A stretch of DNA of 64,000 bases, taken from assembly GCA_047967505.1 (NCBI GenBank), contig CM106539.1. The stretch is one strand, 5' to 3'. The translations under genes and the position numbers were made by a program. Position 1 is the stretch's first letter; every line of letters begins with the position of its first letter. This document shows, piece by piece, positions 45,970 through 55,345 of this stretch. Source of the stretch: Dipteris shenzhenensis. Its lineage: Eukaryota; Polypodiophyta; Polypodiopsida; Gleicheniales. The notes beneath the pieces were generated by a model. It saw nothing but the letters and a program-made list of their open reading frames with translations. It had not been told where the DNA came from and did not search any database.

Positions 45970-46180
45970 CATCTCCTGCGCGACAGTTCTCTAGACTGCC
46001 GCGACTTCTGGTTTGCGGACAGTTTTCTGCGCTTCAGTTCTCTGGACTGCTACGACTTCTGGTTGCGGACAGTTTTCTGCGCTTCAGTTCTCTAGACTGC
46101 CGCGACTTCTGGTTTGCGGACAGTTTTCTGCGCGACAGTTCTCTGGACTGCTCTGGTCGCGGACTGTTTCCTGAGCCCCT
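45970..46180 (+). repeat. ~51-bp tandem repeats in the Gypsy B2 leader
   Basis: Three to four units contain CAGTTCTCT(A/G)GACTGC, then GACTTCTGGTT and GCGGACAGTTTTCTGCGC. B1 has fewer, more divergent units at about 7345-7480, so copy number varies between elements. Confidence 0.75.
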
Positions 46181-46269
46181 GCAAAAGAGTAATAGCAGAT
46201 CCTGCGCCCCCCCCTATCTCTTCTCTTTCTCTTCTCCTTCTCCTCTCCTCTCCTCTCTTTTTTTAAGAA

Positions 46270-46345
46270 GAGTAGGATTGGAACCCAAGACCTCCCCCTT
46301 CACAAAAGAAAGTCTTACCATTGGGCCAACAAGTTGGAAGTGGTA
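46270..46345 (-). other. tRNA-like (Pol III box-like) segment in B2 leader
   Basis: Same segment as at 7575-7650; here the B-box reads GGTTCCAATCC on the minus strand, one base from the B1 version. No complete tRNA fold. Confidence 0.35.
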
Positions 46346-46659
46346 AAAATGTAATGATTTTTGTTCATATATTGAAATCGCGGGAGCTGTAACTCTCTAA
46401 CCATAAGGAGTTTGCTCTTGTTGTAAAAAGCAAAAATATTTCATTTTATGTTCTCTATCCACTTCTCTTGCTAGATCGCCAATTCAGAACTTCTCCAAGC
46501 CCACTTCACAGACGCACGCCTCATGAGAAGGGTGGACATTTATGTCACTTCTCGACGCGTTTAAGGAATTGGTGCCTATTCCTCCGCACCTTACGGCTAC
46601 CAATGCATGAGATGTCTTCCTTGATCTTCATGTCGACCTTCAACGGCTGATTGTCCCAG

Positions 46660-46932
46660 TGCATTATTGATGGTGATGACGGGTGGAATGACACACCATG
46701 GATGATTCAGGGTGACGAACTACTGATACGCTGGGAGGATTTTTACTTCACTTCTACTCATTGTGCGGTGATCGAACTACTTGCTGCTTCAGAGGTAATC
46801 AAAACGGTTTCCTTCTTCGAAGGGTGGGATGCTCCCCAAGCTTGGGGGGAGATTTGGCACATCTGCTTGTTGATTCCTGTGGAAAAGCTCGTCCTAATGG
46901 TTTATTCACAATCTCATTACAAAGGTTTCTAG
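46660..46932 (+). pseudogene. Leader ORF 1 of Gypsy B2, unidentified
   Basis: Open frame reading CIIDGDDGWNDTPWMIQGDE and on to SQSHYKGF, with no ATG near its start. B1 shows the same protein entering from upstream in one frame (VFLDLHVDLQRLIV before CIVQGDDG), and B2 carries one extra C at the join. The original ORF was therefore longer (start about 46600) and has been frameshifted here. It has no recognised domain. A further frame with FRPRNPFVPNQPFVPHFELQ follows at 46950-47158. Confidence 0.4.
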
Positions 46933-47175
46933 GCCTTGGCTATGGTTGGTAATGTTTCGACCAAGGAATCCATTTGTACCTAATCAGCCTTTTGTGCCTC
47001 ATTTCGAGCTTCAAATTGTAATTCTTTTTGGGCTTAAGATAAACTATCAACAAAGAATTGCAAGTTTATTTGGTGATGAACGTTTGGCTCAAGTGTTGAA
47101 TTCTCCCCACCCTCTCCTCCTACCTATTTTGGACTACCGAGAAACTTGGGATGTCTAAATTCTCGTCTTGGTGTG

Positions 47176-47640
47176 ATGACATCTTGGATTCTTCAATTTG
47201 ATGGAGCTTACAAACCTTCGACCAAGGCGGCTGGCGTGGGTGTGAAGCTCACTTCACTGGGTGGTGAGGAGTTTTGTTACAGCAAGTCTTCGCCCGCAAG
47301 TACTTGCAATCAAGATGAGTACTCGGCGCTCATTTTTGGGCTACAAAAGGCACAAGAACATCAGGCCAAGCAATTGGAGGTGCAAGGAGATTCTCAACTA
47401 GTATGTGAACAAGTTTGTGGAAGGTGGAAGGTGCGGAGCAAAGGCTTGGTTCCACGACATCAACAGGCCTTGGAACTCTGCAACCAGTTTGAAGAGGTAA
47501 AAATTCAGCATATCCCTCGAGCTCAAAATCTTGTTGCTGATTTCTTGGCACGTGAAGCTTGTATTTCAATCACGCATGACGCGAGTGGAAGCGCCTCCCC
47601 AACAAAGCCGCAAGCCACGAAGGAGGGTGATCGTTTGTAA
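47176..47640 (+). CDS. RNase H-like protein encoded upstream of gag (Gypsy B2)
   Basis: 154 residues from the first good ATG (MTSWILQFDGAYKPS); the frame is open a little further upstream. The plant RNase H (RVT_3-like) layout is complete: Asp9 in QFDGAY, Glu48 in CNQDEYSALIFGL, Asp72 in VQGDSQLV and Asp122 in NLVADFLAREA, matching the D-E-D-D catalytic set. Such domains cut RNA in RNA-DNA hybrids. Known Gypsy elements carry RNase H after RT, sometimes with a second one near integrase; a separate ORF before gag is unusual. Since RT and the regular RNase H are deleted here, this is the element's only RNase H. It overlaps the zinc-knuckle frame in another phase. Confidence 0.75.
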   Translation: MTSWILQFDGAYKPSTKAAGVGVKLTSLGGEEFCYSKSSPASTCNQDEYSALIFGLQKAQEHQAKQLEVQGDSQLVCEQVCGRWKVRSKGLVPRHQQALELCNQFEEVKIQHIPRAQNLVADFLAREACISITHDASGSASPTKPQATKEGDRL

Positions 47641-47776
47641 GGAATGCAAAGGTTGTGGTCATCATGAAACTAAGTGTTGGGCATACTTGATACGAGTTCA
47701 CCGACTTCGGAAGATCATCAGGAGGGTTCTCAAGGACATTGCTCAAAAGAAGGATGCCAGACCGCACACCCCTTGA
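47580..47776 (+). pseudogene. Leader zinc-knuckle segment (Gypsy B2)
   Basis: In the frame +1 to the RNase H ORF, a basic stretch (RKPRRRVIV) is followed by CKECKGCGHHETKCW, a C-x2-C-x4-H-x4-C knuckle (47636-47677), and a Lys/Arg-rich tail ending KDARPHTP. The RNase H frame stops at the knuckle. Either a 1-bp indel split one RNase H-knuckle protein, or a frameshift joins the two. Such knuckles bind nucleic acid. Confidence 0.5.
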
Positions 47777-47918
47777 AGAAATAGAATGGCGACTACAAGA
47801 ACTGGAAGAAGTTGAAGGTGATGTGCAAGCTCTCCAACTGTTGACATTTGTCATGGCATTCTTGTTTGCCTTGATGAACAACCTCATGCGACGCCGCACC
47901 TCTAACCCTCGCGTGTAA
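47754..47918 (+). CDS. 54-residue ORF with a membrane-type helix (Gypsy B2 leader)
   Basis: Starts MPDRTPLEEIEWRLQELEEV, overlapping the end of the zinc-knuckle frame. The first half is a Glu/Leu-rich amphipathic helix. Residues ~32-47 (LLTFVMAFLFALMNNL) form a hydrophobic segment of about membrane-spanning length, followed by a basic end MRRRTSNPRV. No family is recognised. Placement between RNase H and gag is unexpected for a Gypsy element; expression is unproven. Confidence 0.4.
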   Translation: MPDRTPLEEIEWRLQELEEVEGDVQALQLLTFVMAFLFALMNNLMRRRTSNPRV

Positions 47919-48133
47919 TGATCAAAGTGATATCATGAGGATTGGTCCTTTTAATATTGTCTATGTGCTATTCTATGCTGAAGATTCTTCTCGTGTAATA
48001 TTTCACACTACTCCAGTCACACCCTACCCTGCCTATGTGTGCTTTTTGGATGTATCTTCACCCGATTTTCAGTTCAAGCTTCCTCTTACTATTGTTCGTC
48101 CATAGATAAGCCACTCTTTTCCATCTTCCAAGC
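47919..48133 (+). other. Non-coding gap before gag
   Basis: About 215 bp without a convincing frame; it holds the immediate 5' side of the gag ATG (AGCATGGCTG at 48131-48140). Confidence 0.5.
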
Positions 48134-50629
48134 ATGGCTGACATTCCCGTGTTTTGTGGACGGGTAGAAGAAAATCCAAATGAGTATCTTGTGGCTTTCA
48201 AGCACCGTTGTGTTTCTCTCAACTTTCTTACTGAAGACAGATGGCTATTGGTTCTCCCCACATTTCTAGAAGGTTTGTCTCAAGTGTGGTATGAGAAGCA
48301 AACTGAAGATGTTCGCCAAAGCTGGCCAAGGTTGACAGCAGCAATGATTGAGTATTTCGGCAAAGAAGAGGAGCCGGAGAATGTGTACCTACAGGTGGCA
48401 AATTTGAAGCAGTCAGAAGGTGAGACGGCGCGTCGATATGTGGATCGAGCGGCCGTGCTCCTGGACCGTTTGATTGCCACACAAGAGGACAATGCCGGGT
48501 TTCGAGCTGGAATGACTCAGCATGTGCTGGGCTACCTTGTAGCAGGAGCGAGTGATGAATTCCGCCTCAAGCTTAAATGGGAGAATCCAGAAACTATGGT
48601 GCTAGCACATGAGATTGCTCAAAAGTTTGACAAAGTTCAGTCTGACCCCGCTTCAAAGAAGACGATTGTCCCTCTGCATCCCCCTCCATTCCTGCAACAA
48701 CAACCTGGGGGTTCTAACTCAGGGGCATACCCCCACCCCTCAGGGATGTATCCACCGCCTCCACCTCAGATGTATGGTCCTCCCTTAGATGCTTACCCTC
48801 AACAAGGTGGATATCCTCATCCTCTACCTCGAAGATTTCCCCAGCCTCGCCCACGAGCCCCCTTCCTCTCTACTCCCGTGGCCCCTCCAACTAAAGAGGC
48901 CCCCCCTACAACAGAACCTGGAGTCAATGACCTAGCCAAGGCCCTGAATGATCTTTGGCTTGAGATAGTGGGCATCAGAAATCAAGCCAACCACCCTCCA
49001 AGAGATCGTGCTAATGTTGTATGCTACGAGTGCCACCAGAAGGGTCATTATCGCACAGAATGCCCCAATATTCCAAGGGTGAATCTTCCAAGTGAGTCGG
49101 GCACTGAGGATTCTGATGTGGAGATCCTTGATCTCGGGAAAAGAACTCGTGCTACCTTGGACCCCTCTCCAAACCGTGGACCGGGCCGCCCCAAGAAGAA
49201 GGTGTCCTTCTCAGAGCCCTCAGATGCTGAGATGGCAGACCCACCAATAGAGAAGACTAAAATATCTCGCAGGAGTAAGTGGTCACCCTCGGATTTTCCC
49301 ATCGGCTCAGGGCAAGAGGACTATTCGGTCGTTCAGGACCTTGCTCATCGATCTTTGAGCATCACACTCCCTCAACTGATAGCATTAAGCCCTAAGGTGA
49401 GACGTGAGCTACAGCAGGGTCTCTCAACAAGGAAGAGCAAGAAGAAGGGAAAGGTACGAGAGGTATCTTCTATCTCTGAAGAAATTGATCGGCACCCACA
49501 CACAGTAGATGTCATCATAGATAATTGCCGTGTCAAAAATGTGTGTGTTGATGGGGGAGCTGCATGTAATATCATGGTGCCCCGCATCATGAAGAAATTG
49601 AATTTGAAATGTACAAGGCATTCCTCCACTCGAATCAAGGTAGCAGATGGTCGACGACTCGCCACCATGGGAGTCATTGAGGATTTGCCCATCACTATCA
49701 ACGGGCTGACCACCACTGTCAATTTCTATGTAGTGGACATTGAAGATACAGGCAGAAGTTACCTTTCCATACTCGGGAGACCATGGTTGAGAAAAAGTGA
49801 TGCAGTCAGCTATTGGAAGACAGGACACATGTCTTTTGGTGCTTCCAAGGAGAAAATCCCTGTGCAACCTGGCGCCATGGAACCGGAAGAAGAAGAGGAG
49901 CATGACAGTGATACTATCTCATCTTCAGTGTCTAAGTCCATGGAAGAATCAGACGGGGGGGAGGAATTCTCAGAGGAGGAAGTTTACATGATGGGGGTGT
50001 CTCCGACCTTGCCACCTGTAGAAAAGATAACAGCTAGTCCTCAACAGCTCGAATCAATGCTTTCTCCAGACCTCACTCCAGGTGAGAAAGATGAGTTTCT
50101 TGAAATGTTCAAAGATTTCCCTGATCTCTTTGCAACTAGCTACCACCACCTTCACCATGTGACTGCCATAGAGCACAAGATAGAGCTAAAGCCTGATGCA
50201 AAGCCTATGGCTCAGAAGTATCGAAGATTAGGGCCCCTGCAGACCGATGCTTTGCGCTCAGAGTTGCAGAAGCTTGTAGAGGCTGGGTTTATTGTTCCGG
50301 TACACAATACTGAATGGGTTTCACCAGTGGTAGTCATCCCAAAGAAAAACAACAAGTGGCAGGTCTGCATCGACTATAAGAAGCTCAACGCTGCCACCAA
50401 GAGGGATCATCATGCCATTGATGCAGATGAAGTGCCTAAGGTCTTGAAGCATTATCATGATGGATTTTGTGGAGGCCACTATGCCAGTGACTATACAGCT
50501 AAGAAGATTTTACATGCTGGATACTATTGGCCGACATTGTTCAAGGATGTCACTTTGTATTGCAAAACCTGTGAACCATGTCAATTCTTCGGTAGGAAGG
50601 ATTTCGTCTCGGGCAACATCACCCAGTGA
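48134..50629 (+). CDS. Gypsy B2 gag-protease-RT fragment fused to integrase zinc finger
   Basis: 831 residues from MADIPVFCGRVEENPNEYL. Gag covers ~1-190, followed by a Pro-rich linker (190-265), a CCHC knuckle CYECHQKGHYRTEC at 297-310, and a charged region. The aspartic protease has VDGGAACNI (Asp473; Gly replaces the usual Ser/Thr) and SILGRPWL. RT starts with HKIELKPDAKPMAQKYRRLG and reaches QVCIDYKKLNAATKRDHHAI (~743-762). There the frame jumps without a break to VLKHYHDGFCGGHYASDYTA and CEPCQ, the integrase His2Cys2 finger. The RT palm with its catalytic aspartates, RNase H and connecting region are missing. A TGA (50627-50629) ends it. Confidence 0.85.
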   Translation: MADIPVFCGRVEENPNEYLVAFKHRCVSLNFLTEDRWLLVLPTFLEGLSQVWYEKQTEDVRQSWPRLTAAMIEYFGKEEEPENVYLQVANLKQSEGETARRYVDRAAVLLDRLIATQEDNAGFRAGMTQHVLGYLVAGASDEFRLKLKWENPETMVLAHEIAQKFDKVQSDPASKKTIVPLHPPPFLQQQPGGSNSGAYPHPSGMYPPPPPQMYGPPLDAYPQQGGYPHPLPRRFPQPRPRAPFLSTPVAPPTKEAPPTTEPGVNDLAKALNDLWLEIVGIRNQANHPPRDRANVVCYECHQKGHYRTECPNIPRVNLPSESGTEDSDVEILDLGKRTRATLDPSPNRGPGRPKKKVSFSEPSDAEMADPPIEKTKISRRSKWSPSDFPIGSGQEDYSVVQDLAHRSLSITLPQLIALSPKVRRELQQGLSTRKSKKKGKVREVSSISEEIDRHPHTVDVIIDNCRVKNVCVDGGAACNIMVPRIMKKLNLKCTRHSSTRIKVADGRRLATMGVIEDLPITINGLTTTVNFYVVDIEDTGRSYLSILGRPWLRKSDAVSYWKTGHMSFGASKEKIPVQPGAMEPEEEEEHDSDTISSSVSKSMEESDGGEEFSEEEVYMMGVSPTLPPVEKITASPQQLESMLSPDLTPGEKDEFLEMFKDFPDLFATSYHHLHHVTAIEHKIELKPDAKPMAQKYRRLGPLQTDALRSELQKLVEAGFIVPVHNTEWVSPVVVIPKKNNKWQVCIDYKKLNAATKRDHHAIDADEVPKVLKHYHDGFCGGHYASDYTAKKILHAGYYWPTLFKDVTLYCKTCEPCQFFGRKDFVSGNITQ

Positions 50630-51447
50630 TGTCCATCCATCCGTTTCAGAAGTGGGGAATAGATTTTGTCGGGCCCTTGCCCATGACTGCCCGCAAAAAG
50701 AAGTATCTTTTGGTAGCCACTCAGTATGTCACTAAGTGGGCTGAAGCTATCGCTCTCTCTGCTGCAAATGGAAAGGCAGTTTCCAGTTTCATATTTGAAC
50801 GTATCTGCACAAGGTTTGGGACACCCATGGAGATAGTCTCTGACCATGGGAGTCCATTCTTAAATGAAGCAGTGGAGTTACTCATGGATGGCATGGGCAT
50901 TGTTCATCACACTTCTAGCATCTATTATCCAGCATCCATGGGTCAAATAGAGCGGACCAATGGCCTCCTCTATAAAACCATAGGAAAAATGGCTGCAGGG
51001 AATAGGAGCCAATGGGATCAGAAGGTCACTGAAGCAGTGTGGGCTTACAACATCACTCATAAAACATCTACAGGTCACACCCCTTTTGAGTTGGTGTATG
51101 GTACTGAGGCAGTTTTACCACTAGAGATAGAGATTCCGGCCTTGAGATTGGCGCAGGAACAGAGGATGACAGAAGATGAACGTGTAGAGGCCAGATTGGT
51201 ACAACTTGAGAAGTTAGATGAGACCCGACACCTTGCACTACACCAGACAGAGATCCAAAAGAATCGACAAAAGGCCCGATTGGATGCTAAGATTCGCAAG
51301 GGATGGGAAAGACACTTTGCTGAGGGGGATGTTGTGCTATGCTTTGATAACAGATTGGACCACCAAATGGATAAGAAGTTTCTGCAACTGTGGGCTGGTC
51401 CATACAAAGTCATCAAAGAACGTAGCAATGGGTCTGTACAAGTTTAG
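50629..51447 (+). CDS. Gypsy B2 integrase core and C-terminal domain
   Basis: Continues in a different frame (the ATG at 50629 overlaps the preceding TGA), so one base has been gained or lost. The catalytic triad is intact: Asp in WGIDFVGPLP, Asp in VSDHGSPFLN, Glu in GQIERTNGLL. It is followed by VWAYNITHKTSTGHTPFELV and a C-terminal domain ending LQLWAGPYKVIKERSNGSVQ. A TAG (51445-51447) interrupts; the same frame goes on ELHEPYGKKVINKRYLKPFF to about 51528, so the stop is a late nonsense change. Integrase would insert cDNA copies; this copy needs enzymes from intact relatives. Confidence 0.85.
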   Translation: MSIHPFQKWGIDFVGPLPMTARKKKYLLVATQYVTKWAEAIALSAANGKAVSSFIFERICTRFGTPMEIVSDHGSPFLNEAVELLMDGMGIVHHTSSIYYPASMGQIERTNGLLYKTIGKMAAGNRSQWDQKVTEAVWAYNITHKTSTGHTPFELVYGTEAVLPLEIEIPALRLAQEQRMTEDERVEARLVQLEKLDETRHLALHQTEIQKNRQKARLDAKIRKGWERHFAEGDVVLCFDNRLDHQMDKKFLQLWAGPYKVIKERSNGSVQV

Positions 51448-51552
51448 GAGCTGCATGAACCATATGGCAAGAAGGTGATCAACAAGCGCTACCTCAAGCC
51501 TTTCTTTGTGCGTGATGGTCCCAGGCATGGAAATGCAGTGCATTCCCTGCCT

Positions 51553-51564
51553 GGGGGGGGGAAC
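51553..51564 (+). other. Polypurine tract of Gypsy B2
   Basis: GGGGGGGGGAAC directly before the 3' LTR start, the plus-strand primer site. Confidence 0.85.
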
Positions 51565-52555
51565 TGTTATGGATAAAATTGTCTAAGGAAAAAGGCATTA
51601 ATATGTATGTGTGTTTGTATATGTGGCAATAGTATAATCAAATATGGAGTGCATAGGGCCCAAGGTTGAGGTGGCAGGGCACGACCATGTGCCACCCTTC
51701 CATGTAAGAGGACCCATAAGGTGTGTTGTACATAATCCATAATAGTAATATTATAAAATGCAAGGTGGCATGGCTCCTCCATGTGCCACCCCTCCACCTA
51801 GGATGCAATAATTGAGATATGGCTCAAAGTCCATGGGAGAAGCAATATAAAATGGGTGGAGATGGCTATTATATTGAGTTATTCCCTCCATATGGGATAG
51901 GCCCATGTGGGGGAGGTATAGAAGGACAAAGAGAGCTAGTTAAATAATAGGGAAAGTAGGATGAGGTGGCAAGATTCCTTGTGCCAACCCTCCACTTGTC
52001 CTCCTAGAGGTTTGAACCTATTATAAAATTGGAAAGAGACCAAGGGAGTATCATAGACTTGAGATATGGGGCTTGATTTATGTGGAAAATGGAGGCAAAG
52101 GGTTGGTGCACACAATTGAGAGTGCGTACCCACCTAGCCCACATGGAAGACTTTTCCACACACACCATGCATGTGGGAGGATACATTAATGTGGAGAGAC
52201 CCCCTCTTTTGGCTATAAAAGGAAGGGGCTATTCCTTAATGAGACACGCTCATTCTTGTAAATCCACCTAGCTAGTATTTTGATATTTCCCTCTCATCCC
52301 TTCTTTCCAATAAAGTATGGTTCACTTCCCTTGATGTCTACATCTCAACATTCCTCTTCCCATCATGAACATGCTTCTCTTCCCCCTCTCCCTTTCCCCT
52401 TGTGTCATAGTCTCCCTTTTCCTTCCCTCCACTTCTAATTCCTTGTTCACCCCTATGATACCCCTTCGCCCTCGTGATCTCCTTTTCTCTATGGCCTTTG
52501 AGCGTAGCCATACTTAGTCTCTAGCCACTGATCTCGATAACTTTTTTGGCTAAAA
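51565..52555 (+). repeat. 3' LTR of Gypsy B2
   Basis: 991 bp; TATA at 52214-52220, AATAAA at 52309-52314. Followed by GTAG, the target repeat, and then the last codons of Copia A3. Confidence 0.9.
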
Positions 52556-52653
52556 GTAGCTGACATATTCACGAAGGCATTGGGCGTAGACAAGCTACGC
52601 AAGTTCAGAGACTTGCTTGGTGTGCAAGAATTGGGATTGAGCTCGAGGGGGAG
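52556..52653 (+). pseudogene. Copia A3 RNase H end and polypurine tract
   Basis: Resumes the frame cut at 44850: VADIFTKALGVDKLRKFRDL to QELGLSSRG, the typical Copia RNase H C-terminus. The polypurine tract GAGCTCGAGGGGGAG (to 52653) leads into the 3' LTR. Confidence 0.9.
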
Positions 52654-53005
52654 TATTGAGATATCGAGCTCCACTCGTGATATGCCAGGGTGACCGTTGT
52701 GCATTTATGTCACCGACTTGTTAGCTGCAGATGCGATTGGTACACCGCCCACGAATAATAGCTAGATGACAGCTATCCTTATCTACTCTAGTTTGTGGCT
52801 CAGTTAGTATGCCACCTTAGTCAGTTGAGTTTGGTTTGAGACCCACATATAGGGTTCTTCTATTTCTTTGTACTAGAGTTCTTTTGGCTTTCACAACTAA
52901 GAAGAGGAAAACTGTTTTCAGCCTCCACCTATGTGTGTATTCCCCCATTGTGTATGTGAGAAAGCCACAAGTGAGACTCCTTCCCTCTCTCCCACTATCT
53001 TCACA
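52654..53005 (+). repeat. 3' LTR of Copia A3
   Basis: 352 bp; the first dinucleotide has changed from TG to TA. Ends CTATCTTCACA, followed by the duplicated ATAAC. Confidence 0.95.
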
Positions 53006-55345
53006 ATAACAACGTGCTAACAACGTGCATGAGGAATGAAAACGGTCATACATATGCATGAAGAGAAAGCGAATCCAGGCAAATCCACAAAAGCAACCAA
53101 AGAGGAAGAGAAGGATGAAGGAGGAGAACATGTTAAATGCATTGGGATATCTATGTTGCAAGCAAAGATGTATGCACTTCATTGATCTTGCAGACATCAG
53201 GGAATGTAGAGGACATGTGTGGCAAAGAAGAGGAAGCAAAAGAAATGAATACCGTCTCACAAGTCTCTCTTGCTTTCTTTAGAATGGCAATAAAAGGCTA
53301 AGTTCAAGACAAAAGGTAAAACCTCTCGTAAATGGAAAAAATATTTGCAATAAGGCATATCGCAATATTACTAGATTATCCCATGGTACATATTGGGATT
53401 GTCACCAAGGCAAAGGGTGGCAACAAATTTAGCATTCACGGTAATAGAGGAAGGTCCAAATCAAGAATCTCAACTGTCAGGGCAACAGCAATTTTGCAAG
53501 ACTTCATACATGAAAATGCTTTACCTCAACCCCATATATCTACCAAACTCCCTAATGATGATGCGATCACTGAAATGCACCTTCCAATGGGCTTGACAAA
53601 GCTCGAAGTATTTGACTCTATTGCAGAAAAGCAAAGGCAAAGAGGGGATGCCGTAGCTTCTTCTCATACTTTGTATACTCTTTGGAAGAAGAACTTTGGA
53701 TATGTTAAAATCCCAAGGAGGCAAAAAATGTCAAAGTGCAATGTCTGTGATGATTTAAAGCGAGCGATTGAGAGTGCAACATGCCCAAATCAAACGGAAT
53801 TATACAAAAAAAACCGAAAATCTCATCATGACCTTATTCGACATTCCATACAAAAATATGCATTTTGGAAGGAGCAAGCTATTTCGCATCCCGATGACTA
53901 CATGTGCCTTATTGTAGATGGCATGGATCACAATACAACAACATTGCCTCGTTTTGTTGCCACTCCACCTAAATTACAAGGAAAGCACTTTCTAAAGACA
54001 CATCTATGTGGAGTGTTAGTGCATGGAATTAAGTTCTTTGCAGATATATGGATTGATTCCTTGCATCTACATGATAGCAATCAAGTTGTAATATCTATTA
54101 TGGAGGCAATTCGCAATGTACATGCAGAAAAAGGTCGCCTACCACCGACTTTGAGAATATAAGCCGATAATTGCTCACGAGAAAATAAGAATGTACTCAT
54201 GTTTTCATTCTACTCCATGCTAGTTGCTCATCGAATCTTCAATGGTCGAATGTGCATTTTTATATGTTGGGCATACACATGAGGATATCAATAAGGTTTT
54301 TAGCACATTCTCAAGGGAGCTTAAATGTAAAGATGTGGAGACAATAGATGACTTGGTAAGAAGATGTGGGAGGCAAGTTGGTGGTCGTAAGGAAAGTACA
54401 GTATGTGAGAGGCTCGAAAGAATGTATGATTGGAAGAGCTTCATTCTACCTTTCATACAAACGGGTCGTGATGCATTGATAGGTCATACCAATCCACACT
54501 ACTTTCATTTTTTTTTTAAAGATGAAAAACCTGTAATGCAATGGCAACAGTATTCTCATGATACAAAATGGGAACTTGAAGAACCTTAAAATCTCTTAAT
54601 TTCAATTCCCAGTAAGGAAAGGTATCCAACATGGTCTCCTATACAAGAATTCAATGAGAGGTCTAACTGTGAAATAGAAGGATGAAAAGCATTTGTTACA
54701 TACAAAGATGAAATGCTCCGGAGATATCCTGATTCGAAGCCTACTTGGAGAGAACACACTACCACTGTAATTAACAAGACACGAAATTTAATAAAGGACC
54801 TTGAGAGAATGCGAGGCTCAAAGGATGTCAAGGAAGAATGCAATATGTTTTGGCCAAATGTTCATAACGATTTGCGCCCAGCTCTAGTCTTTGAAAATGA
54901 ATTTGTATCATTACTACCACATCCATATTGTGGACTGAAGAAGAGAGAGTTTATGCCACAAGTAGATATAGAGGTCGATTGTTTTGTCGTGGTTCAGCCA
55001 TCGGATGATGAATATGAGAATGTGAAGTTTTGGGTTGCAAAAGTAGTTGATGTGCAAAGAGATGACCAAGGGAAAGCTACAACATTTACAGCAGTACGGT
55101 ATGAGCCAAAGGGCAAGAAGGAGAATATGGATAACAACACATTGTATACTAATTGTATAATGAAGGAGTGGGTCCCAAATGATGAAGCGGTCTCTCAAGT
55201 TTCGACGGAGACAATCATAGTGTCTTGGCATTCAAGGGCAAAGAAATCAAAGAAGCACATGGGATATGAGGTAGAAGGAAAAATAAAAATACCACAGCAA
55301 AGTATTTTGCACATACACGAATTCGCCATGGAGGAAGTAGAATGA
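53006..55345 (+). pseudogene. Transposase-like gene D, main part
   Basis: Same protein family as copy C. In order: a basic stretch (KRIQANPQKQPKRKRRMK), the CCK-x2-C motif (YLCCKQRCM), the VNGKNICNKAYRNITRLSHG block ending TYW, KMSKCNVCDDLKRAI, VDGMDHNTTTLPRF, IWIDSLHLHDSNQVV, then TAA in place of the Gln of the expected QADNC, then VGHTHEDINKVFSTF, GHTNPHYFHF and a C-terminal part with FWVAKVVDVQRDDQGKATTF and W-rich ends. Frameshifts near 53400 and 54240 and stops near 54160, 54588 and 54683 inactivate it. The longest intact pieces are 53332-54162 and 54713-55345. Confidence 0.75.

Larger units (their letters stand above)
44851..52555 (+). mobile_element. Ty3/Gypsy copy B2 with extra ORFs before gag
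   Basis: 7.7 kb. LTRs of 991 bp at 44851-45841 and 51565-52555 differ at roughly 18 positions by eye. The target repeat is GTAG (44847-44850 and 52556-52559), four matching bases. Order: LTR, tRNA-His primer site, a 2.3 kb leader with an RNase H ORF, a zinc knuckle and a small hydrophobic ORF, then gag-protease-partial RT fused to integrase, a polypurine tract and LTR. Most of RT and RNase H is deleted. The LTR starts with TG but ends TAAAA rather than CA in both copies. Confidence 0.9.
39777..53005 (+). mobile_element. Ty1/Copia copy A3, full span, split by Gypsy B2
   Basis: LTRs at 39777-40131 and 52654-53005, with a perfect 5-bp duplication ATAAC at 39772-39776 and 53006-53010. The LTRs differ at about 11 of 352 positions plus one 3-bp indel (by eye). 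The internal region has all Copia domains (gag, protease, integrase, RT, RNase H) but is broken by many stops and several frameshifts. Gypsy B2 (44851-52555) interrupts the last codons of RNase H. Without B2 the element would be about 5.5 kb. Confidence 0.95.

Noticed and set aside
53332-53420. Start of the 276-codon frame in gene D (MEKIFAIRHIAILLDYP)
   Set aside because: Another phase of the same bases encodes the conserved VNGKNICN and LSHGTYW block shared with copy C, so this N-terminus is an out-of-frame shadow before a frameshift.
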